DNA of 64,000 nucleotides from Helianthus annuus. Taxonomy: Eukaryota; Streptophyta; Magnoliopsida; Asterales; Asteraceae. This document shows positions 35,060-45,773 of this stretch, piece by piece (the first letter of the stretch is position 1; each line of letters starts with the position of its first letter). Under the pieces are notes generated by a model. The model was not told the origin of the DNA. It did not search any database and saw only the letters and a program-made list of their open reading frames with translations. The position numbers were made by a program, and so were the translations under genes. Where the stretch lies: the NCBI RefSeq assembly GCF_002127325.2, contig NC_035434.2:151229116-151293115 (forward strand), written 5' to 3'.

Positions 35060-35300
35060 ACCATTTTTGTAGAGGTGACTATTGTTGCGGTTCTTGTTTG
35101 GGTCATTTTTGAGGGATATCTGGATAAAGGGATGAATCAGGGTTTTAATCCTGGGTTCGAACGTGACATGGGGCAAGGGTTTACACATTTCATCCGGTTC
35201 TCGCGCATCAGGGGACACAGTCTCATGCCGGTCGAGGAGTCAACCTTGGACGTAACCTCGAGCAGGATGAGTTTACACGTGAGATTATTTCCCATTCAAA
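35060..35300 (+). repeat. Dispersed repeat with a B-box-like motif
   Basis: Contains 'cctgggttcgaacgtgac' (B-box-like) and 'ggttctcgcgcatcagggga'. It resembles tRNA-related repeats, but no flanking duplication or tail was found. An open frame across it is not considered real. Confidence 0.35.
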
Positions 35301-35604
35301 AGAAAAAAAAAACTTTAAAACCATGTAAACCGATCAACAGTTTGATTTTATGGTCCGTGTATTTTTTTTATATTATCGGCGGTGAGAGAATGAACAATAA
35401 ATTTATAAAATATAATTAAAGTAAGTGGATGTATATAAGAAGAAACTTTTATATAATTAAGTGTAAAATTTCTATTTCGTATACAGAAATTTTATTTTGT
35501 TATCATCTGATTTAAAGTTTAATATGAACTAACTCATATTAACTTGCTAGTTTTAGGAATATAATGAGTTGTATTTGTGGATTGATTGGTAATCAAAAGT
35601 TTAA

Positions 35605-37172
35605 GGGTAAATTACTTTTTGAGTCCCTGTGTTTTATGGGTATTAACTAGTTGAGTCCAAAAGCAAAAAGTTTAACGACCTGAGTCCCCATAAGCATTTT
35701 CTTTAACCATTTGAGTCCAAATTTCTAACCCAGTTAGAATTTTGTTGTTAAGTTTTGTTAAATGACCAAATTACCCCTATAATTAAAAAATAAAAATAAA
35801 AAAAATCATGTTCTTCATCAGATGATCACCTACATCCTCCACCACCACCCCACCACCGTCACCACCACAGCCACCACCACCTCCACCTCCGTTACCAACC
35901 ACCACCTCAACCCCAAACCTCCAACACAACCACCGTCGCACCACCACCACAGTCACCGTCGCACCATCACCACAGATTTCTCCGCCACGTCAGCAAACAT
36001 CACTAGAACCATCCCAGATTTCTTTGGCGGCGACTCCTTCTCCGGACTCACTACTCTGCATTTAGCTTTTAACTCGCTTGAAGGCGGGTTACCCGACTCG
36101 TTTAGGGGTTCTTCTATTCAAAGCTTGTGGTTAAACGGTCAAAACAGCCAGTCAAAGCTAAACGGAACCCTTGAAAAAACCAAATCGCAAATGAACAGCC
36201 AAATCAAAATCAAATCAACAGCACCACCATCCCCGTCTCTGTATAATCAAAGCGAGTTAAAAGCAAAATCTGTATTATCAAATGTTCAAACGAAATCAAA
36301 ATCAAATCAACAGCCATCCCCGTCTCTGCACCACCATCCCCGTCTCTGTATAATCAACGCGAGTTAAAAGCCAAATCTGTATAATCAAATGTTCAAACCA
36401 AATCAACCCCCGCCTCTGTATAATCAAATGTTCAAACCAAATCAAAATCAAATCAACAACCAAATCTAACCACCAAAACCCTAGAAAAAACCAAATCGCA
36501 AATTTGATGTTACAGATATGAAATTAAACAAGCTAGTGAGGTTAATTTACCATTTTGAAGAGTAACAGTGGTCAGACCGTCGCCAAATCTAACTTAAACT
36601 GTTTTGTTAATCACCGTCTGTCGCCAGCATCCACCACCGGAGTGAGTTAACAGTGATCGAACCCATCATCTAATCATCACGGAACACCATCGTAACCTTT
36701 TAGTAACCTTCAATCTATCGGTAGTCGTCAAGGAACTCATCAGTCACCGGATTTCAAATCTTCGTCGCCATTCATCTTCACCGCCGTTCATCTTCGTCGC
36801 CGTTTATCTTCACCGTCGTTCATCTCTGTCGTGAATCTCTCGCTTAACTGTTTCTCTCTCTAGATTTTCCTGATAAAAAAGTGTGAAAGTGTGGGAGTTT
36901 TCTGGAAGAAGAAAAGGAAAGAAGTGGATGATAGAAAGACCAGGGAGAGTGAAGGTGAAGACAGAGAGAGATAGAGAGTTTTTTTATTTTTTAAATATAA
37001 GGGTATTTTAGTAATTTAACAATACTTAACCAAAAAATTTTAACAGTGTTAAAAATTTGGACTCAAATGGTTAAAGAAAATGCTTAGGGGGACTCAGGTC
37101 GTTAAACATTTTGCTTTTGGACTCAAATGGTTAAAACATATAAAACACAGGGACTCAAAAAGTAATTTACCC
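35605..37172. mobile_element. Pack-MULE carrying an LRR receptor kinase fragment, 1568 bp
   Basis: Inverted ends GGGTAAATTAC and GTAATTTACCC extend into 'tttttgagtccctgtgtttt' arms at both sides. Flanks AAAGTTTAA at 35596-35604 and 37173-37181 are a perfect 9-bp duplication. The ends are of the same type as the Pack-MULE at 30129. The interior holds coding-like and UTR-like sequence (many caccacc, cgtcgcc words, and a CT-rich leader at 36820-36870). No transposase. Confidence 0.92.
35967..36190 (+). pseudogene. TMK-like LRR receptor kinase fragment
   Basis: The frame reads [33 protein letters not shown] and [10 protein letters not shown], matching consecutive leucine-rich repeats of TMK-type receptor kinases (plasma-membrane kinases in auxin responses). 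Only about 60 codons remain. The following codons are decayed and partly duplicated (aaatcaaaatcaaatcaaca words at 36205 and 36297). The upstream Met at 35822 lies in a H/T-rich low-complexity stretch and is unlikely to be a real start. No kinase domain. Confidence 0.75.
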
Positions 37173-37225
37173 AAAGTTTAATATAAACTAACTTGTTAGT
37201 TTTAGGAATATAAAATGAGTTGTAT

Positions 37226-37390
37226 TTCAGGTCACGAGTAGAAATCCCGCGGTTGACATATTACTACCAGGTTAAATCGATAGCACAGTTTGCCTCCCAC
37301 AAGATTCGACATTAAAACCTCCTGGGCAGCAACCCCACAATCCCACGTAAATGGGTAAACCTTCCCATTTGCGGAACATTGGCATGATTT
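37226..37390. repeat. Dispersed repeat, unclassified
   Basis: Contains 'cgagtagaaatcccgcggtt' and 'acctcctgggcagcaacccc', with a style seen in tRNA-related plant repeats. No ends defined. Confidence 0.3.
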
Positions 37391-38790
37391 TTTATAGTAA
37401 AATACGAACACGGTCCCTCCAAACTGAAGTTTTATTTTATTTTTTTAATTTGTGAACATTATTTTTTTTTTAAAATAGTATTATATGATTTCCTACTTAA
37501 TTTTAAGGATGATGACAAAAATAACTCAAATGACCTACCGAAACAAAAAAAAAAAATGATTTTTCATTGGAATAAATATTAGATTTGTTGAATAATTTCA
37601 ACCCTTCATCCGTCCATTAGTATTGACAAACTTTGTTATAGTAAACGTATAAACATTAAAGGTAATAGCATTTTTGCTATACAAATAATGTTTGAACAAT
37701 GATGTTTTATATATAGAGTGTGGAGTAAATACTAAATGAACCAGAAAATTAGATTTCGAAAGGAAAAAGAGTAATTTGAAATCCGATCCAAACCACCGAC
37801 TTAATTCACCTGTTTATCTACATTGATTGTCTCAAATAGAGGCGATTCAAATGAACCTGTTATAATAGAATTTTCTTTTGTATGAAGGGTGTTTTATAGA
37901 TTATTAATATTTGACATGACAAACTTGTATTTTCATGTAACTATTATATATGTGTTTATGAGTGATCATGAATAATGATTTAAAATTTAAAATAATATAT
38001 ACCTTTTTAATATTTTATTATTTTAGTATTATAATAGTTGTAATTATATTTTCTTTTAGCTTTAACGTTATTTTACTTTTTTTTTTCTAAAACCATATTT
38101 ATTTATTTTTTTAATACTTTTTTTCAAAACATATTTTCTTTATCAATTAATTTGATGTTTCTTTAATAAGATATGTTGGTTAATTTTTTTTTTTAAATTT
38201 AAGTACATAACTAAATCGATTATGACGGTTTAGCTTTCTAAACAAAAATGCTACATTTTCAAATAACGTTTGTTTTACAGTATCATTTGCTCTATTTCGC
38301 TGCAAAGCGCGACACGAACAAAACTAGTATGTTATTACGTTGCATTATATAGAAAAATATTATACGTTTGTGTTATAATTTTGCATATAATAATCACCTA
38401 AAAATATGAGTCTTACGTAATCCGTACAAACAAAAATATGTTGCATTTAACTAAACCTTAGAACGGGTCCTATCTACACCACCTTTTTGTCTTCTATTTT
38501 GTTAGTTTTGCAACTAGTTAATGTTATAAGTATGATTAAAATATTATATTATTTTAATGATAGTTTAGTTTTATAAACAACATAATATAAGTTGCATTTA
38601 GTTTATTATTGTCATTTTCTAAACAACAATCTAAATCTACGTTATTTTCTCATAATGATATTTGAACCCTTACCAATTGAGAGAAACCTCATTTGAACAC
38701 CTTGATACAATTAAGAGCTACATCACTATATGCCATTTGGTAAATAACTTTGTTGTTTGATAACCTCTTAATGATTGGCTACATCTGAAT
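37391..38790. other. AT-rich intergenic, nothing recognised
   Basis: Long T-rich and A-rich runs, no open frame of note, no MITE ends with duplication found. Confidence 0.45.
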
Positions 38791-39109
38791 CAAGGCCGGC
38801 TCTGGGCCTGGTAAACCCGTGCCAACGCCCGAGGCCCAAAATTTCAAAGGGTCCGAAAAGTCTTTATAAGCTTGTATATATTTATTAAATTATATATTTA
38901 GTATATTCATCCGTTTATTTTGTAAACAAATATTGGTGGTGTAGTGGTAAAAATCATCTCAAAATAATGTAAAGTCTCAAGTTCAAGTCTTTGCTCCATC
39001 AGTAAGTTTTAATTTTCGTAATTCATTTACCCTTAACCATAATTTTGGGCCCAATTCTTTTCGTCGCCCGAGGCCTAAATTTTTTCAAGAGTTTTCGAGG
39101 ACGGCTCTG
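38791..39109. mobile_element. hAT-type element, 319 bp
   Basis: Perfect 8-bp flanks ATCTGAAT at 38783-38790 and 39110-39117. Ends CAAGGCCGGC and, from the right, CAGAGCCGTCC. The interior has 'ggtggtgtagtggtaa' followed about 45 bases on by 'agttcaagtct', which look like tRNA A and B boxes. Same family as 56444-56815. Confidence 0.88.
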
Positions 39110-39117
39110 ATCTGAAT

Positions 39118-39751
39118 CTATCAGAGACAAGTGTGTTTGGCCAGTTTGTCATTATTTACTAAAATTCAAGGTGTAGAAAGCGATGGAAAATTCGTTCATG
39201 ACATAGAATAGGCTCACAAAGGATTGAATATATGAATAGTTTACGTGAGCAGATAGCTAATTAGGCATTCATCTAATTTGAAATGATCAAAATTTAACTT
39301 GAACACAAAGTATTAATTTTATATGGATTTTAGTATATTTTTATGGATTTTAAAAGATCTATGTATAATTTGGATTTTTAATAATCTTTTGTATTTTCCT
39401 TTTATAATTTTTCGACAAATAAAAAAGATACATTTCATTCAACACAAAAATAGTTTAGAAGGGTAAAATAATTATTATACACAGTCATTCAAAGGTCCAA
39501 CCAAACAACATTACTAACTCAGAGCCTCTGCCTCTTACTACGAAGAAATTGCCAAACAACCCCTAGATACTATCATCTAGTTCGTAAGGAGGAAAAAAAA
39601 TGAAAATTGACTAAAGGAGAAGTTTAACCGTAAAACATGTTTACGACCCGTATATTAACTTCTATCAAATATATCACGGGTTCACAAACCCATGATCGAA
39701 CCCGCTAGCTCATCCCATGGGACTTACAACGATGTTTCCGTGGTACCCAAC
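39118..39751. other. No gene seen
   Basis: AT-rich intergenic DNA up to the LTR element. No supported feature. Confidence 0.4.
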
Positions 39752-39774
39752 CAAGTTGTCGCAACCCCCGCCCC

Positions 39775-40347
39775 CTAATTACCCGGGAACGGGCAGCATG
39801 GGTTCGTCTTCTGGTATTGGGTAGCGTTGCTGGTAATCCCTATGGTCGTCAAACCACGGGTCGTAGTTGGGCCTAAGGGATTGGGTGCTGGTATTCTAGG
39901 TATCTCAGCTGGGTTAAAATCAGGCATTGGGATTTGATTTTCTGGGTTGTTCTCAATTTCCATTGGTTGTGTGGGAAACAGTGGTAAAGGCTGGGGTGCT
40001 ATGAGTTGCTCCAGGTTAGGGTCTGCAGCTGTAGTTGCTAAGATATGGAAATTTGCTAAACTCCTATTGAGTATATCCTGGGTGTGAGCATCTGTTTCTC
40101 TCTTAACGGCTGCTAAAGCTCGGTGTTGTTGTAACTTTTTCATCATTTTCCTACGTTCATGCGCTCCTCTACTGAACCATCATCTCTTCTTAGGAGGGAA
40201 TGGCTCTTCAGACTGAGCCTTAAACACGAATATCCCATCTTCATTGTCAGTTGAATACCCTGAGAGGGTAGGCTGTGAAGAGGTGTCTTCGCTCCTAGGT
40301 GAGCTGGGCAACTGACGGTAGGCGTCGGAAGGTCCTTGGTCACTCAT
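39775..40347 (-). pseudogene. Gag-like N-terminal fragment fused to the LTR end
   Basis: The frame starts MSDQGPSDAYRQ (40347) and reads into KMMKKLQQHRALAAVKRE and a P/N-rich stretch. A single in-frame TGA at 40180-40182 interrupts it. The last codons (CCPFPGN, stop) are encoded by the 3' LTR remnant, which shows that the internal region was joined directly to the LTR end by deletion. The family is judged from position after the primer site, not from a conserved domain. Confidence 0.65.
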
Positions 40348-40500
40348 ACTGTAAACTAACAAATAGTCAAATAACACACAAAAATAAAATACAAATATGC
40401 ACGTAGTTCCGTAATTTATTTCCTAACATATTGAATAAATTTTGGTGTCAGCAGAACACTTCTGTGGCTGAATCAGTGGCTTAGCTCTGATACCACCTTC

Positions 40501-41834
40501 TGTCGCAACCCCCGCCCCCTAATTACCCGGGAACGGGCAGCCGCGACCAGTTTTAGTGGTATCGGTGTTTATCATTTTGGCAGTGGAATTTACATCAGGA
40601 CCGTAGTTAGGAAATATTTTATCAGAGTAAAATACTACGCTTTTATAATATTAAACACATGGGAAGATCCCAAGTTTCAAGTACACACATTTTTATAGGG
40701 ATAAACCCTATTTTATTTAAATAAAACATCTCTTTATTTTAGGTAACTTTATAGCCACTTTTCCAAGCCTTCAGTGCTGTCCAGCTAGCTTTTATTTTTG
40801 GCTTTCACATTTTGTTACCAGAAACGCGTTTAAAAACATTTTGTTAGTGGGAAATACTGGTGAGTGAATCCCGGTTTAATCAAGACATGTAAAAACCATT
40901 ATACAGTGTTGAGGGTGGTCGCGCAATTACATTTGTTTCCATCTACTTTAATTACCACCCACGGTACTGTCAACCCGACTTGTGGTCATGTTAGTACTCA
41001 CAATGTAGTAACAAATTTTGTATACAAAACCCCAACATACCGACAATAATTGTATAATACAAATACTCAATCACTGTTTAATATAATGTTAATCATATGA
41101 GGTTTTGTAAAAACAGTTTGTAAAAAGGAGATTACTCACATTGCTGTCTTAGGGTTTTCCTTAACGATTTCCTGGTGATTATCTATTAATTACACAAATG
41201 CACACGTGTTAGTACAATAACCCAATATTTACATTAGTAATACCCTCCCCGAGACGGCATTCCAACGACTACGTCGGGCAGAACCACGACAGCCGTTACG
41301 GAACCCTGGATCAATCGGGCAGCGTATCTAATACGTAACCGGGGTTATGATACTTACAACGAGGCAAAACTTTGTTATTTAGGGGGGTATAATGCCCGAG
41401 TATAGCTTATACTATATAGAAATTCGAGAGAGAAAGTTGGAAATGAACGACGTAAACTAAAGGCCTGAGCTCCCATTATATAGGGCTGGTGGACCAAGTT
41501 CTCGCGGCCTGCGAAAGAGAAAGGGAGGGCCTACGCGACCCGCGACATAGGGTCCGTAGGGCCTAGCCTTGAGTTGTCACTGATCTAGCTTCGCCACGTG
41601 TTGACACGTGGCGCCTTCCGGGTTAGGCCGCATGTCAAGGCGCTTGCGGCCCGCGTAAGACCAAGGCTAGGTCTTCGCGGCCTGCCACAGCCTAAAAAAT
41701 CTTATTTTTAATTAAATTTAATAAAAATAAAGGTATTCGAAGCCCGTTTTCGTATTCGGGGTATATTTTATGACATATAAGGACAGTTTAAACATATTAG
41801 GGGTGTCGTAAAATTATTTAGGAGTGTTGTTATA
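40501..41834 (-). repeat. 5' LTR, 1334 bp
   Basis: In element direction it starts TATAACAAC (the expected TG appears to have become TA) and ends GGGGGTTGCGACA. It contains a TATATAG box near 41480. Confidence 0.78.
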
Positions 41835-41839
41835 CAAGT

Positions 41840-42245
41840 GAACACATGTGCCCATCTTAAAGACAACCCATCCACCCTAAGACCACATGGTATAGGGTTT
41901 AGAGAGGGGAAGGGGTACAAAGCCCCTCTACGCCCCAAACACCACCCCACCCTCTACACCACTAGGGCGTTGGCCCTCTTGATGGATGATACATATGATT
42001 ATGATTGAGACAATATGCTTAGTGAAATTGAAAGAGATGAAGATGAAATATCAAATTGCCAACTGGTTTACGACTATGGGTTTATCATTCTATGGGATTT
42101 ATATTATATGTATTTTAAATCTACACAAAATCGTAAACAAATAAAAACTAATCGGACATACCGTTATTTCGGCTAGAGCAGTGAGTCATCGACAAGTGAT
42201 TCCGGCGTGAGAGCAAGGTGGTCGTTGGCGTTTCATAGGCGGGCG
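41840..42245. other. Intergenic; PIF/Harbinger-like scrap
   Basis: 41878-41970 (taagaccacatggtataggg ... ccactagggcgttgg) resembles PIF/Harbinger ends but lacks a partner. The remainder is AT-rich with a short GC-rich patch at 42180-42245 of no recognised gene. Confidence 0.35.
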
Positions 42246-42253
42246 GTGGGAGG

Positions 42254-42991
42254 TAGGGGTGTTCATGGTTCGGTTTCAAACCGTGAAACCGCCCAAACTG
42301 GTCATCGGTTTGGTTTCACGGTCGATTTTTTTACTTAACTTTCAGTCGGTTGGTTTCAATATTTTCAAACCGTATCGAACGGTTTGGTTCACGATTTCTA
42401 CCGAAAACAAAACGTATAAAACCGGACCGGACCGAACAAACTTATTCTACTTTATTTTTTTTACCTATTTCATACTATATGTGTAGACAAGAATAAAAAA
42501 ATAATGTAAAACAAAAGTGTACTAAGCCTATTTTGAAATATTTCATACTAAAGGTATACCCGATTATCATATTTCACTACAATACTTACCCATCCTCGTA
42601 TATGAGTTTTTTAAAATCTAAATTTTCAAACACCAACCAGCACCTTTATATTAATATATTCAGGGATATTTCTATGTATTTGAACTGCTTTTAAAGCTAT
42701 TTGGATAGCTGGTTATATTAAACAACTTGTTCTAAGCATTTGATAACTTTTTTGATATCTTAGAATTTGGACAACTTTTTATTTCAACCTTTTTCTTTTG
42801 CAATTTCGGGACAACTTGTGTGAAGGCTCAACGAGTCTAAACCGTAAAACCAAACCGTTATTAATGGCTTGGTTTGGTTTGGTTTAAAAGTTCTATTGTT
42901 TGGTTTTGGTTTACAAAAATAAAAAACCGTTACTAACGGTTCGGTTCATGGTTCACCTAAAAACCGCGAAAACCGAGTTGTGAACACCCTA
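42254..42991. mobile_element. hAT-type element, 738 bp
   Basis: Perfect 8-bp flanks GTGGGAGG at 42246-42253 and 42992-42999. Ends TAGGGGTGTTCATGG and, from the right, TAGGGTGTTCACAAC. Subterminal repeats of 'accgaaccgttt/ggtttggtttcacgg' type, as expected for transposase binding sites. No transposase. Confidence 0.9.
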
Positions 42992-42999
42992 GTGGGAGG

Positions 43000-43263
43000 T
43001 GGTCACCGACGTGAGGGTTGTGAGGGAGAAAGTGGCGGGGTGTGAATATGGGCTGAGAGGTAGGATAGGGCAAGGGTAAAGTTACCTTGTTTTCCATCCA
43101 ACGTGATTTTAAAGCCGAGCCATTAAGAGGCTAACTGATTCATTAAGAGGTGTTATTTTAATGAACCAAATGCACTTACATCTGACCAATTCAGAGGTAG
43201 TATCTGAATGGAATCATTAAGAGGCTATCTGTGGCCTATGTGATATGGTGCGAGGCTTTGTCC
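43000..43263. other. Short gap with 'ttaagaggc' repeats
   Basis: 'cattaagaggctaactg' and variants recur at about 43120, 43140 and 43208, in the style of a decayed hAT MITE. No gene. Confidence 0.4.
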
Positions 43264-43266
43264 TTA

Positions 43267-44690
43267 GACCGTGGGGTATGGTGGGGCGGGGGTTTGGGGC
43301 GTGGACAGCCCAAACCTCCATATTTATATTTTTTTATAAAGAAATATAAATTTTTTAATAATGTTTTTAAATAAAAGGAAATTACATAAAAAATTCCTAG
43401 TGCTTGTAATATTTTTTCTTTATATCTTCTCTCGTCTCCAACATTAGTTCCAACTCTTCACCTGATAGGTGATCGATGGGCTGGGCTAGAAATTTCATAT
43501 CATCTCGTCTTTGTTTCAGGGCATCCCTAGCTTCTTTGCTCTTCCGAATTTCGGCCCTTTGTTGTTGGAATACGTTGAATGTATCTAACTTGCATGCAAT
43601 GTCTTCCAACTGATCGCTGTATACTCCCCTACGCAAGCCCAAACTCCCAACTGAAGGCGATGGCGTACCGGATCTTGATTTTTGAGCGCCTTTTTGCGGC
43701 ATCTCTTCCGTATTCTGGCCGGTTTAGCGAATCATCCACATCGTCCTCCAATTCTTGATCTCGTGCATCCGATTGGGTTTGGGACGAGGGTGTCCTTGAC
43801 TTTTTGGAAGACATGTTAGTTTCGTTACCACTGGGGATATTCGCCCACTTGGGATGGAACTTATAAATGTCCCAACAATGCATGAAACGGAAGTCGCTCC
43901 CCACATTCGTGTATGTAACCAATGCATTTGTCACAAAGTCCGCTTCGATTTCACCACTTTTTGGGTTTTGCTTTGTCTTATGTAAATAACCACTAAATTT
44001 GGTGAGTTGCCCGCTTATCTCGGTCCACTTCGAGGATAAGCTATCATTTTCACGATAAAGCTCCCTTTCCATTTCTTCATGGAATGCTTTACTGATCGCG
44101 TCCCACAAATGGTTTCTATATTGAGAATTTCCTATTTTAATAAAAACAACATTTAATATATTACAAAGTTATATAATAAAAAAACATAAATATTAAAATA
44201 AGGGCTACAAAATTTTTAAAAATACTTAAAGTTGGATGTAGAGAATTCTGAACCCAAGCCCTCGCCAATGCAACTTCTTCTTTAAGGACCCATCTTTGTT
44301 GTTTTCGTTTGGCGCTTTCAAGTGCTTTCTCGGCCTCGGTTTTTTTCTTGTGACTTCTCTTCTTGATGGGTTTGGATGCGGAAGGACCATCGATGGGGGG
44401 TTGAGTTTCGTGGACGGTTTCGGTTTGGGAAAGGTTGATGGGCGTTTGTGAAAGGTTGGTGGGCGTTTGTGGAATCGGGCTAGGTATAGAATCGTCGGTG
44501 TGAGGGAAGTTAGTATACAAACGATTCGAGAGAAACGATGCATAACCAGCCATATCCGACATAGGGGAGTGTATTAAAAAGGGAGCAATTGGACGCTTGG
44601 GTGGTGGGCTAGGATTTTCTTGTAATGCCCAAGGGTTGTTCGGGTCAAAACCACGATTATGAGGATTCATTTTTCGTATTGTGGTTGGAT

Positions 44691-44726
<36 letters not shown>

Positions 44727-45025
44727 AAGATAGAGATGATTATAGAAGAGGTGGAGTAGTTGTGGTAAAAAAAAATGAATAGAAATGTGAGTTTTTATAG
44801 TGAAAAAATCATTTTTTTTACACATAGCCGTTAGCCAACGGCTAGCCCAAACGGCTAGTTGTCTTGGCCAATCAGATCCCGCCGTGTCACCTTGATAGCC
44901 CCGTCCAACGCCCGGACTGAATCCCCCGCCCAAGGGGCCACGCCGAAACCCAAACCCACCCAGGGTGGTGATTTAGACGTTTATACGCAACCCACACCCC
45001 AACCCCCGCCCCATACCCCATATTC
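43267..45025 (-). mobile_element. PIF/Harbinger element carrying ORF1 only, 1759 bp
   Basis: 3-bp duplications TTA at 43264-43266 and 45026-45028. Ends are GACCGTGGGGTATGG and, from the right, GAATATGGGGTATGG, continuing with a shared GGGGCGGGGGTT part. The interior codes for the Myb/SANT-type ORF1 protein; the DDE transposase is absent. A poly-T run of about 22 bases lies at 44699-44720. The element ends about 400 bp upstream of the DP start codon. Confidence 0.9.
43397..44670 (-). pseudogene. Harbinger ORF1 (Myb/SANT-like, NAM-associated C-terminus), broken
   Basis: In active Harbinger elements ORF1 is a DNA-binding helper that brings the transposase to DNA. The start is MNPHNRGFDPNNPW (44670). 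A basic KKRSHKKKTEAEKAL stretch and WVLKEEVALARAWVQNS (first Myb helix) follow. A second part at 44108 holds LSSKWTEISGQLTKFSGYL, DIYKFHPKWANIP and RDAAKRR. The C-terminal part, FLAQPIDHLSGEELELML, is in a different frame (43702-43397). At least one frameshift (near 43660-43690) and an intron or gap at about 44110-44220 break it. Such ORFs are often mis-annotated as glutathione S-transferase T3-like. Confidence 0.85.
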
Positions 45026-45426
45026 TTACCTCATGGCTCTTTGATAAAAATACAAAAACCTAAAAGATTTGATAGAAGATATAAAAATTATAAAAAAAAA
45101 GAAAAAAATTGTACAAAGTACAAACCCTCGTTGGATTTCCCTCCTTCAAACCAACCAACACCCACACACACCTCACCTTCTCCTCTTTCCTCTGATCAAC
45201 ACGTTACAAATTCCACTATCAAACTCTGCAATTCACCTCTTCCCTTTTTACCCCCCAATTTCATAAATCAACAATCTTTCTTTACAAATTCTCCAATTAT
45301 TTCTTAAAATCTACAAACCCTCAACTTCATTCTTCCAAATTCAGATCTACTTGGGCTCAATTCCATCTGGGTATCTCTCAAAATTCAAGATTTATTGATG
45401 AATTTTGGTGGGTATTCAACGTAAAG
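45026..45426 (+). promoter_or_regulatory. Promoter and CT-rich 5' leader of the DP gene
   Basis: Starts at the PIF/Harbinger boundary. A TATAAAAA box lies at 45080-45087, and a leader poor in G and rich in C/T (about 45120-45420) precedes the ATG. The core promoter therefore abuts a transposon. No E2F consensus was seen here. Confidence 0.5.
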
Positions 45427-45688
45427 ATGGGATCGAATGATAGTTTAGAGAATGCTGCTGCGAATATAAACCCCTTTGCAGGTGGGTCAAGAGCCCCGAC
45501 CCGTTCAACGGTTTCGGGTCAATCCGTTTCCACTAGTGGTAGTGCCGGGTCGCCCTCGACCCGGAGTGATAACACGTTTTTGAGGTTGAATCATGTTGAT
45601 GTTGTTGGTGATGATGATGCTGGATCTCAAGGGGTTGCTGGGTGAGATTTTTGGCACCTCTGTTTTTTTTTTACTTTATTTATTTATT

Positions 45689-45773
<85 letters not shown>

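Larger units (their letters stand above)
35514..37232. repeat. 82-bp tandem duplication split by the Pack-MULE
   Basis: 35514-35575 and 37173-37232 share aaagtttaatat(g/a)aactaa, ttagttttaggaatata and atgagttgtattt. If the Pack-MULE and one 9-bp flank are removed, the two copies become adjacent tandem units of about 82 bases. The TSD AAAGTTTAA is the start of the second unit. Confidence 0.85.
39757..41834 (-). mobile_element. Internally deleted LTR retrotransposon, 2078 bp
   Basis: 5-bp duplications CAAGT at 39752-39756 and 41835-41839 bound the element. The 5' LTR is 40501-41834. The 3' LTR is reduced to its last 41 bases (39757-39797), identical over at least 40 bases to the matching LTR end at 40501-40541. 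The primer site TGGTATCAGAGC (initiator-Met tRNA complement) lies at 40494-40483, right after the 5' LTR. Only a gag-like start remains inside. No protease, RT or integrase, so the superfamily is not certain (LTR of 1.3 kb suggests Gypsy). Confidence 0.82.

Noticed and set aside
35822..36367. Full 181-codon frame as a real receptor gene
   Set aside because: Only about 60 codons show LRR likeness. The N-terminus is H/T-rich low-complexity, and the whole frame lies in a Pack-MULE.
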